This document shows, piece after piece, positions 1 to 9,600 of a stretch of 64,000 bases of DNA. Where the stretch lies: positions 4,092,001 through 4,156,000 of the forward strand of contig CM066290.1 in NCBI GenBank assembly GCA_033816765.1. The letters run 5' to 3'. Within the stretch, counting starts at the first letter, position 1. Each line of letters begins with the position of its first letter. The notes under the pieces were generated by a model that made no database searches, had not been told where the DNA came from, and worked only from the letters and a program-made list of their open reading frames with translations. Both the position numbers and the translations under genes were made by a program. The stretch is from Nothopassalora personata (lineage: Eukaryota; Ascomycota; Dothideomycetes; Mycosphaerellales; Mycosphaerellaceae).

Positions 1-3000
1 GGGTCTGCAACATGGCCCTTAGGCACTGTCCAGTCGAGGTGTTGATCCACTGGCACTGTTGTCTTGCGTGCGCTGGTGGATATGCTGAACTTAGCGGCGA
101 GCTTCTCAATGTAGTCCTCTTGTGAGAGCCATAGCAGTCTCTTTTGCCGGTCTCGTGTTACCTTGATTCCTAGAAACCAGGCAAGATCTCCAAGCTCGTG
201 CATCTCGTACTTGGCAAGCAGACGCTTCTTGATGCTAAGTGCATGGTCCTTGTGCTTGCGGTGATACAGCATGACCAGGTCGTCCACATAAAAGAAGAAC
301 ATGACCTTGTTATTAAAGTAGATGCATTCGGAGTCCGAGAGAGGAACCATTCCAAGGGAGGCCAGCGTCTCGGTGAGGGAGTTGTACCACAACAAAGGGG
401 ACTCCTTCAGTCCGTAGAGGGCCTTGACTAGTTTGAGAGCGTGTCCATCGGCAGGGCGATCGATTCCAGGAGGCGGCTGTAGATACATAGTGTATGGCAG
501 GTCTGAGTTCAAGAAGGCGTTGACAACATCAAACTGTTCAGCTTCTAGGTCGAAGCTCGCGGCCATAGCACAGCAGAGGCGAAACATGCTTGCTGGCAAT
601 GTAGCGGCGTATGTATCCAAGTGTGTGCCCTGTAGATCGCCTCTTGCGCATAGCCGGGCCTTGAAGCTCTTTAGCATGCCATGCTCATCCAGCTTGTACT
701 TGTACACCCACTTCAGCGGCAGTGGTGGCTGAAGTCCCTCCTCTTCTTGCTGAGCATCATGATCCTTCTCTTGCTGAGTTGCCCATTTGAATGTGCCAGT
801 AGAGATTGCCTTGGCAAACTCCTTGGCCATAGCTTCACGCCATTGTTGGGCGAAGCGGTGCTTCATGGCGGCACGGTAGTTCAGAGGTTCGGGCGGAAGG
901 TCATCGCGGTGCATCGACGTGATGGTGTTGACACGGCGTGTGGGGGAGGATCGGCGTGTTCGTACGACATCGTGGTGCTTAGGTCTCGGGCGGATGCCCG
1001 CCATCTGGCTGATGACAACGTTAGCGACCATGATATTGTGCAGAGCATGGTGGAAGTAGGCGGTTCGGAGCCTCTTCCCAGTGTCGGTGAGGGTGTAATT
1101 AGTGTCAGCGGAAAAGTCATCCATTTGGCTGAGTTCTTCGAAGGGGATTGCTGAGGGGGGAGGAGCGGCAGCGACGTCTGAAGTCGTCGAAGCATCTGCT
1201 TCTGCCATAATCTCCTCACGATCTTCCTCTGTGAGGGCATCCATCAACTGCTGTTGCAGTGTGTTGATGTACTGTTGTTCAGACGCGTCACTGTTGTTTA
1301 CCGCGTTGTTGTTGTAGTCAGAGTTCTCTGTGCTCTCATTGGTCGCTGGTTCGACCCCGGATTTGACCTGGTCTCGTGAAAGTGCAGGGGTTATAGCGTC
1401 ATTTGTTAATGGCCAATCAGGTGGCTCGAAACTGCTGCCACTTTCTAGGTGGTTGAATGCTGCTGAGGAGCGGTGCTCTGGCCAGTGTGGTTCTTGCCCA
1501 AGGAGGAGTTGATGGGCGTTTTGATGGTATTGACGAGGGTTTTGATGGAGCGGCTGCTGTTGGGCCTGTTCTTCCACCCCCTCGGCCTGTAGTGTGTCGT
1601 GCTCATGGTGAGCCACATACAGGTCGTAGTACTGTTCAGGCTCTTCAGCCGGTTCTGCCGTCGCGATGTTCTCAACAGGGGTTGAGTAACCAGCAGTGAG
1701 AATTGATGGGTCGTAGAACGTGGTCTCATCAAAGAGGACGTCCTTTACCCGCATAACCCTATCTTTCGATGGGTCCCACACCCTGTAGATGTTGGTGGAG
1801 TCGTAGCCCACAAGGTATCCGATCAGTGCTCGTTCTTTGAGCTTCTCAGTCTTGCCTGGTTGAGTGGTGCCATGAATGTACACGTAGGCTAGGCAGCCGT
1901 ACACCACCATGTGGCCCACATTTGGTACCCTGCCTGTTGCCAATTCGAAGGGAGTCTTCCAGCCTTTTGATTGGATTGGTGACCGCCAGAGGATGTAGCA
2001 GGCTGCTGCGGTGCATTCGTTCCAGAGCTTCTCAGGTAGGCGAGCGTGGATGCGGATTGTGCGTGACATCGTGATAATGACGCCGCCCGCTCGTTCTGCT
2101 GGGTCCTGGTTTGCACTGTAATCAGCAGTGTTGTGCCATTCAATCTGGTTGCTGTTAATAGTGGAGCGGAATCTTTTTCCAATGGCTGGTTCGTTGTCGC
2201 TGTAGAAGCACACGAATCTGCGGCCAATGAAGTTGATGAAGCTCAACAGACTGTTGAAGCAGGCAAGGACTGATTGCTGGTCTCGGTTCTTGACGGTGAA
2301 CTGAAAGTGACCATGGGTATCCAGATCGTAGAAGTGGACCATGTACCGGTCTCCGTTGTAGGCGGGTGTGAACTCAGCCAGGTCCATGGCCATGTGGCCA
2401 TAGGGAGTCATTGCCCGAATAGGCGCCACCCGATTGGTGACCTTGTGTGCCTTGGCAAGACCACATGCTCTGCAATGTGCAGTGAGGGGTGCCTTGGGAC
2501 TATCAGGTTTAATGATCACCCCCTCAACCCGATAGGGTAACTGGTTAATGCGGTCTGCACCAATATGGCCAAAGATTTGATGCCACTGGCGCCCGGAGAG
2601 CTTGCGGTGTTTGATGGGGCTTCTGCTGGATGTAGCAGCGCCTTTAGTGCCCCCTGTGCTGTTCATTACTGCCAAAACGGTGCGGTCGCCGTTGGAGCCC
2701 TGAACAGGCGGTGTTTGCATGGTATCACCCTTGCCAATTGTGCTGATGAAGTGCGCTGTGCGGTGTTTCTCAGTAATCTTTGGCAGGATGCTCCCATCGG
2801 TGCTTGATGGCCATTGGTAGACCATCTCTGATTGAGGCGGTGTGACCACCTTGAAGAAGGGGATTGTGCCAGTCGGGCGGTGTAGATCCATCAATTTGGT
2901 GTCATTGTGGTACACCGAATTAGTGCGGCCATGCCACCAGAGTCCGGCTGCTTCCATGCGAGAATGAGAGATGACGTTCACATGAAAGCCTGGGCAGTAG

Positions 3001-4421
3001 GCAACATCCATGAAGTTGAATGAATACCCCTGTATCTTCATGTGAACACGCCCTATTGCTGCAATGGGGAACGTGGTGGTTCCAGCCTGGATGCAGGCGG
3101 TGGTTAGGCGCTCAGCAATGAACTCTACGCCCTGCTGATCATGGTGATTGATGACGTGGGTGTCCGAGCAGTTGTCGTATACCCAACAATCCCTGAAGTT
3201 GAAGCTTAATTGGCTTATTGAGCTTGAAAGGACAGTGAGGCCAGTGAAGCCATTTAGTGTTGTTTCGCCCTTAGCAATGGCCTTGTCGCGTTCTTCATCT
3301 GTGCCATAGCGATTGAGCACCTTCAAGAGACGCTCACCATCGTCGCCCATGCAGTAGTTAATGAAGTTGATCCAGTGCTTCTTCCACTGCTCTGTGCGTT
3401 GATCTGGTGATGGGCGGATCTTGGGGTTGATCACATCGCATTTGCCCAGCGACGGATGGCAATTGTCCTTGGGCTCGCCGGTGATGTTCCAGCAGCCGCT
3501 TGGCTTGTCACTGCTCTTGTTGTCCTTGTTGCCACGGTCACGGCTCTTGTTGCCGCGGCTGCGGCCACGCGTGTTGTTGTTGTTCCCACCCCCTGTGCCT
3601 GCTGTAGGTGCTGGGGTCGGTGGGACCTCTGGAGGATCGTGTTCGGCTGATGGCTCGCCTGCGAAGGTTGCAAAGACTGATCGACCGGTGGTTGTGACTG
3701 GTGTAGTGTCGCGGATCCATTCGAGGTATCGCTCAGTAAGCTTTGACAATGGCAGGCTTTCGCTATCGCGTCTCCACTCATTGTACAGAGCAGCACCAAA
3801 TGCTGGTGCTTTCTGCTGAATGGCAAGCAGCAGATGCCTGCTGAGATCGTCGTGCTCGGCGTGCCTACACCTGGCCATCTTGGTCTGTAAGACAAGCCAG
3901 TCTGAGCACCAGTCGTCGATCCTCCGTGCTTGGCTCTTTTGAAGCCTGGACAGCTCAAGGGTGAGCTGCCGCTTACGCAGCATGTCGTCTGGACTATACT
4001 GGCCCTGCAGAGCCTTGTACTTGTCTCTGAGGGTCTTCTTACCGTGCATAAGCTCGTGCCCAAGATCGGTAGTGGTCCGAATTAGGTATGTAACCAACTT
4101 GGACCTAGCGGTAGCGAATAGGTCGTACTGCCGTTGCTTGCGGTCGGCATCAGACTGCTTGAGTTTGAGGAACTCACGATCTGCAGCCTTATTGCCTTCC
4201 TGTGCTGAATGGTATGCATCGTAGATCTCGTCCATGCTCATGTGCACAGGCTCGACAGGCTCCTGGGCGGTGCCGGTCGGATCCACATACTTCCAGATGT
4301 TCAGAGACTCTGCGTAGAGCTCTATTTGCCTGTCAAACTTGTCCCATTGGTCAGGGCTCTTGAGAACGATAGTAGCTTGCGGTAGGATACCGGTACTACC
4401 GGATGTCTCGGAAGTCGCCAT
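1..4421 (-). CDS. copia gag-pol polyprotein, 3'-truncated by window edge, open reading frame intact
   Basis: I translated the reverse strand from the ATG at 4421-4419 down to base 1 and met no stop or frameshift in about 1,473 codons. Domain order: Gag; an Arg/Gly/Asn-rich linker; a Cys/His cluster; an aspartic protease with the core DNCSDTHV; the pre-integrase zinc region (H-x4-H, C-x2-C); an integrase core with the same acidic residues as the plus copy; and reverse transcriptase with FYVDDLV near 250. The frame is cut in the connection region before RNase H. The start matches the plus copy (MATSET versus MATTET). A simple stop-to-stop search that needs both ends inside the window would miss this gene, so its activity could easily be underestimated. 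Encoded functions are particle formation, polyprotein cleavage, cDNA synthesis and integration. Confidence 0.9.
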   Translation of the reverse strand, partial: MATSETSGSTGILPQATIVLKSPDQWDKFDRQIELYAESLNIWKYVDPTGTAQEPVEPVHMSMDEIYDAYHSAQEGNKAADREFLKLKQSDADRKQRQYDLFATARSKLVTYLIRTTTDLGHELMHGKKTLRDKYKALQGQYSPDDMLRKRQLTLELSRLQKSQARRIDDWCSDWLVLQTKMARCRHAEHDDLSRHLLLAIQQKAPAFGAALYNEWRRDSESLPLSKLTERYLEWIRDTTPVTTTGRSVFATFAGEPSAEHDPPEVPPTPAPTAGTGGGNNNNTRGRSRGNKSRDRGNKDNKSSDKPSGCWNITGEPKDNCHPSLGKCDVINPKIRPSPDQRTEQWKKHWINFINYCMGDDGERLLKVLNRYGTDEERDKAIAKGETTLNGFTGLTVLSSSISQLSFNFRDCWVYDNCSDTHVINHHDQQGVEFIAERLTTACIQAGTTTFPIAAIGRVHMKIQGYSFNFMDVAYCPGFHVNVISHSRMEAAGLWWHGRTNSVYHNDTKLMDLHRPTGTIPFFKVVTPPQSEMVYQWPSSTDGSILPKITEKHRTAHFISTIGKGDTMQTPPVQGSNGDRTVLAVMNSTGGTKGAATSSRSPIKHRKLSGRQWHQIFGHIGADRINQLPYRVEGVIIKPDSPKAPLTAHCRACGLAKAHKVTNRVAPIRAMTPYGHMAMDLAEFTPAYNGDRYMVHFYDLDTHGHFQFTVKNRDQQSVLACFNSLLSFINFIGRRFVCFYSDNEPAIGKRFRSTINSNQIEWHNTADYSANQDPAERAGGVIITMSRTIRIHARLPEKLWNECTAAACYILWRSPIQSKGWKTPFELATGRVPNVGHMVVYGCLAYVYIHGTTQPGKTEKLKERALIGYLVGYDSTNIYRVWDPSKDRVMRVKDVLFDETTFYDPSILTAGYSTPVENIATAEPAEEPEQYYDLYVAHHEHDTLQAEGVEEQAQQQPLHQNPRQYHQNAHQLLLGQEPHWPEHRSSAAFNHLESGSSFEPPDWPLTNDAITPALSRDQVKSGVEPATNESTENSDYNNNAVNNSDASEQQYINTLQQQLMDALTEEDREEIMAEADASTTSDVAAAPPPSAIPFEELSQMDDFSADTNYTLTDTGKRLRTAYFHHALHNIMVANVVISQMAGIRPRPKHHDVVRTRRSSPTRRVNTITSMHRDDLPPEPLNYRAAMKHRFAQQWREAMAKEFAKAISTGTFKWATQQEKDHDAQQEEEGLQPPLPLKWVYKYKLDEHGMLKSFKARLCARGDLQGTHLDTYAATLPASMFRLCCAMAASFDLEAEQFDVVNAFLNSDLPYTMYLQPPPGIDRPADGHALKLVKALYGLKESPLLWYNSLTETLASLGMVPLSDSECIYFNNKVMFFFYVDDLVMLYHRKHKDHALSIKKRLLAKYEMHELGDLAWFLGIKVTRDRQKRLLWLSQEDYIEKLAAKFSISTSARKTTVPVDQHLDWTVPKGHVAD

Positions 4422-4558
4422 GACGGTGTTAATGGGCCTAATGAACGCGGTAGTAGGTCCCCTAGGGTCTCTGCAGTGGTTTGCAGTAGTGCTTTGATGA
4501 CTGGCTGATGACGATGCAAAACCTGCTTTCTAGGGCTTCTTTTGTGCAGCGAATGTTA

Positions 4559-4582
4559 GTGAGCGCCTGCCGGGCTCATAAC
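4559..4582 (-). other. primer binding site complementary to the anticodon region of initiator tRNA
   Basis: Directly after the LTR the minus strand reads GTTATGAGCCCGGCAGGCGC. Its complement contains GGGCTCATAAC, which looks like the anticodon stem-loop of initiator tRNA-Met (anticodon CAU). Priming from an internally cleaved initiator tRNA is known for Drosophila copia. The match to this species' tRNA is inferred, because the tRNA gene is not in the window. Confidence 0.7.
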
Positions 4583-4789
4583 TATCACGTTACAAGTGGT
4601 TGGAAGTCATGAAATGGGCTCATAAAGGTGTTTCAAAAGCAGATAGTAGATTGCATGTATCTCAGCTAGAATTGAAAGGGGCTGCTTGTGAAAAGGCTGC
4701 AGGTGACTAATCAATGTCACCTGATTCTTGGCGGCTGCTGCCTCAGGTTTGATTGGGCTGCAGCGCCGGTGCACGCTTGGATCGTGACA
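4583..4789 (-). repeat. 5' LTR of minus-strand copia element
   Basis: This 207-bp sequence is the reverse complement of the 206-bp LTRs at 6310-6515 and 13286-13491, with about three differences including one extra A. Read on the minus strand it starts TGTCACG and ends CGTGATA, the short imperfect terminal inverted repeat of the family. Confidence 0.93.
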
Positions 4790-6304
4790 CTTATAACTAT
4801 CCGTAACATTACTATAAGTATAAGAACTATACGAACGACATAATAAGTAACGATACCTCGCTTCTTTACGCCGGGCTCAGCTAGACCGAGCCCTCCCTTC
4901 CTCTTCTCCCTCCTCGAGTATGTCTTTAGTCTTTAGTCTTTAGTCTTTGGTCTTCGGTCTATAGCTCTTAAGCTATACTTAAGAGTAGGCTACTTATTAA
5001 GATTAAGTAAGGCTAACAGTTTTATAGTAGCGACTTCTTCTACTACAATAGCTCGCTATAAGTTCTAATTCCGGCCTTATTATTTACCGTAGTATACTAA
5101 TATGTCTTTAGCGACTTCGCTCGTGCCGTCCGCGCCCGCGCTAGGGCTTACGCGACCGCACTATTAAGACGCTCCGCTACCTTTACCCGTGCCCGTAAGT
5201 AGCTCGCCTCTAAGGTCGCTCGTAAGTCTACTATTAGTAAGGCCCTACGTAAGTAACTCGCCTCTAAGGCCGCTCGCAAGTCTACTAGTAATAAGGCCCT
5301 ACGTAAGAAGCGCGCCTCTAAGGCTACTCGCAAGTCCGTACTATTACCTACCGCGCCTACCTAGTAGTAGCAATAGTAGTAAGATACCGCTCCGGCTTTC
5401 GAGCTATAAGGTAACGGCCTAATTATGTACGTCTTTAGTCTTCTATTCTTAAGTTAAGCTCGGCTTAAGCTCTCGACTTAAGCTCTCGACTCGCGAAGAA
5501 TGTATACTAACATTATGCTCTAGCTAAGACGACGACGACTTCGGCGGCGGCGGCGGCGATACTAGGCTTCTAGGTAGATAACTTTAGTAGCGGTAAGGAC
5601 TTATAAGTCTTATATTACTAAGCTTTCGATAAGTATTAAGTAGTCCTTAAGCGAGTACTAACTATATATACGTAGTAACACTAACTATAACGAGGGCGCT
5701 ACCGGCCTATCTTCTACTCCTACGTAAGTCTTACTCTTAGTAAGCTTAGCTTATAATCTTAACTCCGCATCGATCTTAAGAACTTATCGCTAATATGTTA
5801 CTATAGTACTACTAACACTAACACTAGTAGTAGTAGTAGTAACACGACTGCGCCCTCTACCGGCGGTAGAAACACTACTAGTACGGCACCTAAGATTACT
5901 ATACGTCGCCGCGGCGACCGTTTTATAAATGTCGGCGCTAACAATAGCATCCCTAGTCGCCCTAAGGGTAAGCCTAGTAAGTATCGCCGGCTAAATGCTA
6001 GCACGCCTATGTCTATGTCGGACGAGGTACGTCTTTCTATTTATACGAGCTAATATAGCATCTTAACTCTTAGCTTCTTAAGACTTAAGGTGTTAATGTC
6101 TTCTTAACTCTTAACTTGCAATACTACTTAAGGTTAATAGCTAACATATTTATAGCTATAGGAGAGGGAGATTAGTCGCTTAAGGGGTGCTAGCTCGGGT
6201 CTAGCGTTAAGTAACCTCGCGAGGTAGGCCTTAGCCGGTAAGGTTTAAGATACCGACGCCGGTAAGCTACGCTTACTACTATACCGTCCCTATAACGGTA
6301 CGCC
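4790..6304. other. RIP-mutated relic spacer between the two copia elements
   Basis: This 1.5-kb spacer has no coding frame that I trust. It is almost devoid of CpA and TpG and loaded with TpA. In 5521-5640 I count no CpA, no TpG and 19 TpA in 120 bases, while CpG is kept. That is the expected footprint of repeat-induced point mutation (C to T in CpA context on both strands). A heptamer microsatellite (TCTTTAG) lies near 4920-4950 and a 54-bp tandem repeat near 5194. The source is probably an older repeat, now unrecognisable. Confidence 0.8.
5194..5341. repeat. 54-bp tandem repeat, about 2.7 copies
   Basis: Units start at 5194, 5248 and 5302, each with CGTAAG followed by a conserved block CGCCTCTAAGG and, in the first two, AGGCCCTA. 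The array lies inside the CpA/TpG-depleted spacer. Confidence 0.8.
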
Positions 6305-6309
6305 TTACG

Positions 6310-6515
6310 TGTCACGATCCAAGCGTGCACCGGCGCTGCAGCCCAATCAAACCTGAGGCAGCAGCCGCCAAGAATCAGGTGACATTGATTAGTCACCTGC
6401 AGCCTTTTCACAAGCAGCCCCTTCAATTCTAGCTTAGACACATGCAATCTACTATCTGCTTTTGAAACACCTTTATGAGCCCATTTCATGACTTCCAACC
6501 ACTTGTAACGTGATA
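6310..6515 (+). repeat. 5' LTR of plus-strand copia element
   Basis: The LTR is 206 bp, begins TGTCACG and ends CGTGATA. It is preceded by target duplication TTACG. I see no difference from the 3' LTR. Confidence 0.95.
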
Positions 6516-6539
6516 GTTATGAGCCCGACAGGCGCTCAC
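6516..6539 (+). other. primer binding site (initiator tRNA anticodon-arm type)
   Basis: The sequence starting GTTATGAGCCCGACAGG lies immediately after the LTR. It contains the complement of CTCATAA, the anticodon loop of initiator tRNA-Met, and lacks the TGG start expected for priming by a tRNA 3' end. The same site is present in the minus copy with one difference in the first 20 bases. Confidence 0.7.
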
Positions 6540-6694
6540 TAACGTTCGCTGCACAAAACGAAGCCCTAGAGCAGATTTTGCATCGTCATCAAAAACCAGT
6601 GGGATCCATCATTATCCCATTAATAACCATTGCACAGCAGTGCAGTGACCCCAGTGGACCTATAGGAACTTTCATTGGGCCCATCAACACCGTC

Positions 6695-9600
6695 ATGGCG
6701 ACTACCGAGACACCCGGTGGTACCGGTGCTTTGCCGCACGCTACTATCGTTCTTAAGAGTCATGACCAATGGGACAAGTTTAACCGTCAGTTAGAGCTCT
6801 ACGCTGAGTCTCTGAACATCTGGAAGTATGTGGATCCGAACGACACTATCGCCGAGCCAGTAGAGCCGGTGTTCTTGACGTTCGAACAGATCCAATCAGC
6901 ATACACTGCCAAAGGCGCTACGGCGGCAGACAAAGAGCTTATCAAGCTCCGTCAGTCGGACGCTGAGCGTAGGCAGCGGATGTATGACATCTTTGCCGCA
7001 GCAAGGTCCAAACTGGTCACCTACCTGATCCGTACTACTACGGAGCTAGGCCAAGAGCTTATGCATGGGAAACGCACTCTCAGAGGCAAGTACCAGGCTC
7101 TAAAGACACAGTATGGACCAGACGACATGCTACGTAAGCGACAACTCACACTAGAGCTGAACAGGCTTCAGAAGAGCCAAGCCCGAAGGATTGACGACTG
7201 GTGCTCAGACTGGCTGGTGTTGCAGACCAAGATGCTGGATTGCAACCACGCTGAGTACGGAGACCTAGCACGACACTTCTTGCTCGCAATACAGCAGAAG
7301 CAAGCTCCTACCTATGGAGCATCACTGTATAACGAGTGGAAGCGTGACAAGCTCTCTCTTAGCAAACTTACTGAGCGATACCTCGAATGGATACGCGATA
7401 CCACCCTAGTCACTAACAGCGGTCGATCAGTCTTTGCAACCTTCGCAGGCGAGCTATCAGCCGAACACGATCCTCCAGAAGTCCTACCGACCCCAGCACC
7501 TACAGCAGGCACAGGGGGTAGGAACAACAACAACACGCGTGGCCGCAGCCGCGGCGACAAGAGCCGTGACCGTGGCAACAAGGACAACAAGAGCAGTGAC
7601 AAGCCAAGCGGCTGCTGGAACATCACCGGCGAGCCTAAGGAGAGTTGTCACAAGAACCTCTATTTATGCGATGTAGTCAACCCTAAGAAGCGTCCATCAA
7701 AGGATCAGCGCTCTGAGCAGTGGAAGAAGTGCTGGAAGCACTTTATCAATTACTGCTTAGGCGATGATGGTGAACGCTTACTAGGCGTATTGAACCGCAA
7801 TGGGCGCACGGATGAGGAACGAGATGAGGCAATTGCCAAGGGCAAGGCCGCACCGCACGGCTTCACTGGTCTCACTGTCCTTTCGAGCTCGATAAGCCAA
7901 TTGAGCTTCAACTTCAGGGATTGCTGGGTATACGACAACTGCTCGGACACCCATGTCATCAATCACCATGACCAGCAGGGCGTAGAATTCATTGCAGAGC
8001 GCCTAACCACATCATCAATCCAAGCCGGAACCACGACATTCCCTATTGCCGCATTGGGCAAGGTTCGCATGAAGATAGAGGGGATACCATTCACCCTATT
8101 GGATGTGGCCTATTGCCCAGGCTTTCATGTGAACGTTATCTCCCACTCACGCATGGAGACGGCTGGACTTTGGTGGCACGGACGCACCAATTCAGTCTAT
8201 TACAATGACAAGAAATTAATGGACCTGCACCGCCCTACTGGCACAATCCCCTTCTTCAAGGTAGTCACACCGCCTCAGTCAGAGATGGTCTACAAATGGC
8301 CATCGAGCAATGATGGGAGCATCCTGCCAAAGATTACTGAGAAGCAGCGCACAGCGCACTTTATCAGCACAATTGGCAAGGGTGATACTATCCAAACACC
8401 GCCTGTTCAGGACTCCAACGGCGACCGTACCGTTATGGCAGTAATGAACAGCACAGGGGGCACCAAAGGTGCAGCAACGTCCAGCAGGACCCCCATTAAA
8501 CACCGCAAGCTCTCAGGCCGCCAGTGGCACCAAATCTTCGGCCATATTGGCGCTGAACGCATTAACCAGCTTCCGTTCAGAGCTAAGGGGGTGGTCATCA
8601 ACCCTGATGCACCCAAGGCACCCCTCACTGCACATTGCAGAGCATGTGGCCTGGCCAAGGCACACAAAGTGTTCAACAGGACCAAGCCAATCAGGGCAAT
8701 GACTCCCTATGGGCACGTGGCCATGGATTTGGCTGAGTTCACACCAGCATACAATGGTGATCGTTACCTGGTTCATTTCTACGATTTGGATACCCATGGG
8801 CACTTTCAATTCACCATCAAGAATAGGGACCAACCATCAGTATTGGCTTGCTTCAACAGCCTGCTCAGCTTCATCAATTTCATTGGGCGCAGGTTTGTTT
8901 GCTTCTACAGCGATAATGAAGCAGCCATTGGCACAGCCTTCCGCTCAACCATCAACAACAATCAAATTGAGTGGCACAACACTGCTGACTACGCGTCTAA
9001 CCAGGACCCAGCAGAACGAGCGGGCGGCGTCATCATCACGATGTCTCGCACAATCCGCATTCATGCTCGCCTGCCTGAAAAGCTCTGGAATGAATGCACA
9101 GCAGCTGCCGTCTACATTCTCTGGCGGTCACCAATCCAATCAAAAGGCTGGAAGACTCCCTTCGAATTGGCAACAGGCAGGGTACCAAATGTGGGCCACA
9201 TGGTAGTGTACGGCTGCCTAGCCTACGTGTACATTCATGGCACTACTCAACCAGGCAAGACTGAGAAGCTTAAAGAACGAGCACTCATCGGATACCTTGT
9301 GGGCTACGACTCTACCAACATCTACAGGGTGTGGGACCCATCGAAAGATAGGGTCATGCGGGTAAAGGACGTCCTCTTTGATGAGACCACGTTCTACGAC
9401 CCATCAATTCTCACTGCTGGTTACTCAACCCCTGTTGAGAACATCGCAATAGTAGAACCGGCTGAAGAGCCTGAACAGTACTACGACCTGTATGTGGCTC
9501 ACCATGAGCAGGACACAGCACAGGCCGAGGGGGTGGAAGAACAGGCTCAACAGCAGCCGCTCCATCAAAACCCTCGTCAACACGCCCATCAACAATTACT

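Larger units (their letters stand above)
1..4789 (-). mobile_element. Ty1/copia LTR retrotransposon, minus-strand copy, cut by window edge
   Basis: This element reads right to left. Its 5' LTR is 4583-4789, a tRNA-type primer site follows at 4582-4559, and gag-pol runs from 4421 to the window edge. The 3' end of pol, the post-pol tail and the 3' LTR lie outside the window. It belongs to the same family as the complete plus-strand copy at 6310-13491: both have the same LTR, primer site and protein order. By eye the LTRs differ at about three positions and the reverse transcriptase regions are nearly the same, but the Gag N-terminal region is only about three-quarters identical. The base following the LTR begins CTTAT (4790-4794), which would be the target duplication if it recurs beyond the other LTR. 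Confidence 0.93.

Noticed and set aside
170..4519. Many 60-210-codon frames on both strands over the left copia element
   Set aside because: All are shadows of the long minus-strand gag-pol frame, which I translated directly.
6578..6694. Upstream extension of gag-pol to 6578
   Set aside because: It begins with TTG, and the related copy is not open in the same frame; ATG 6695 matches the start of the other copy.
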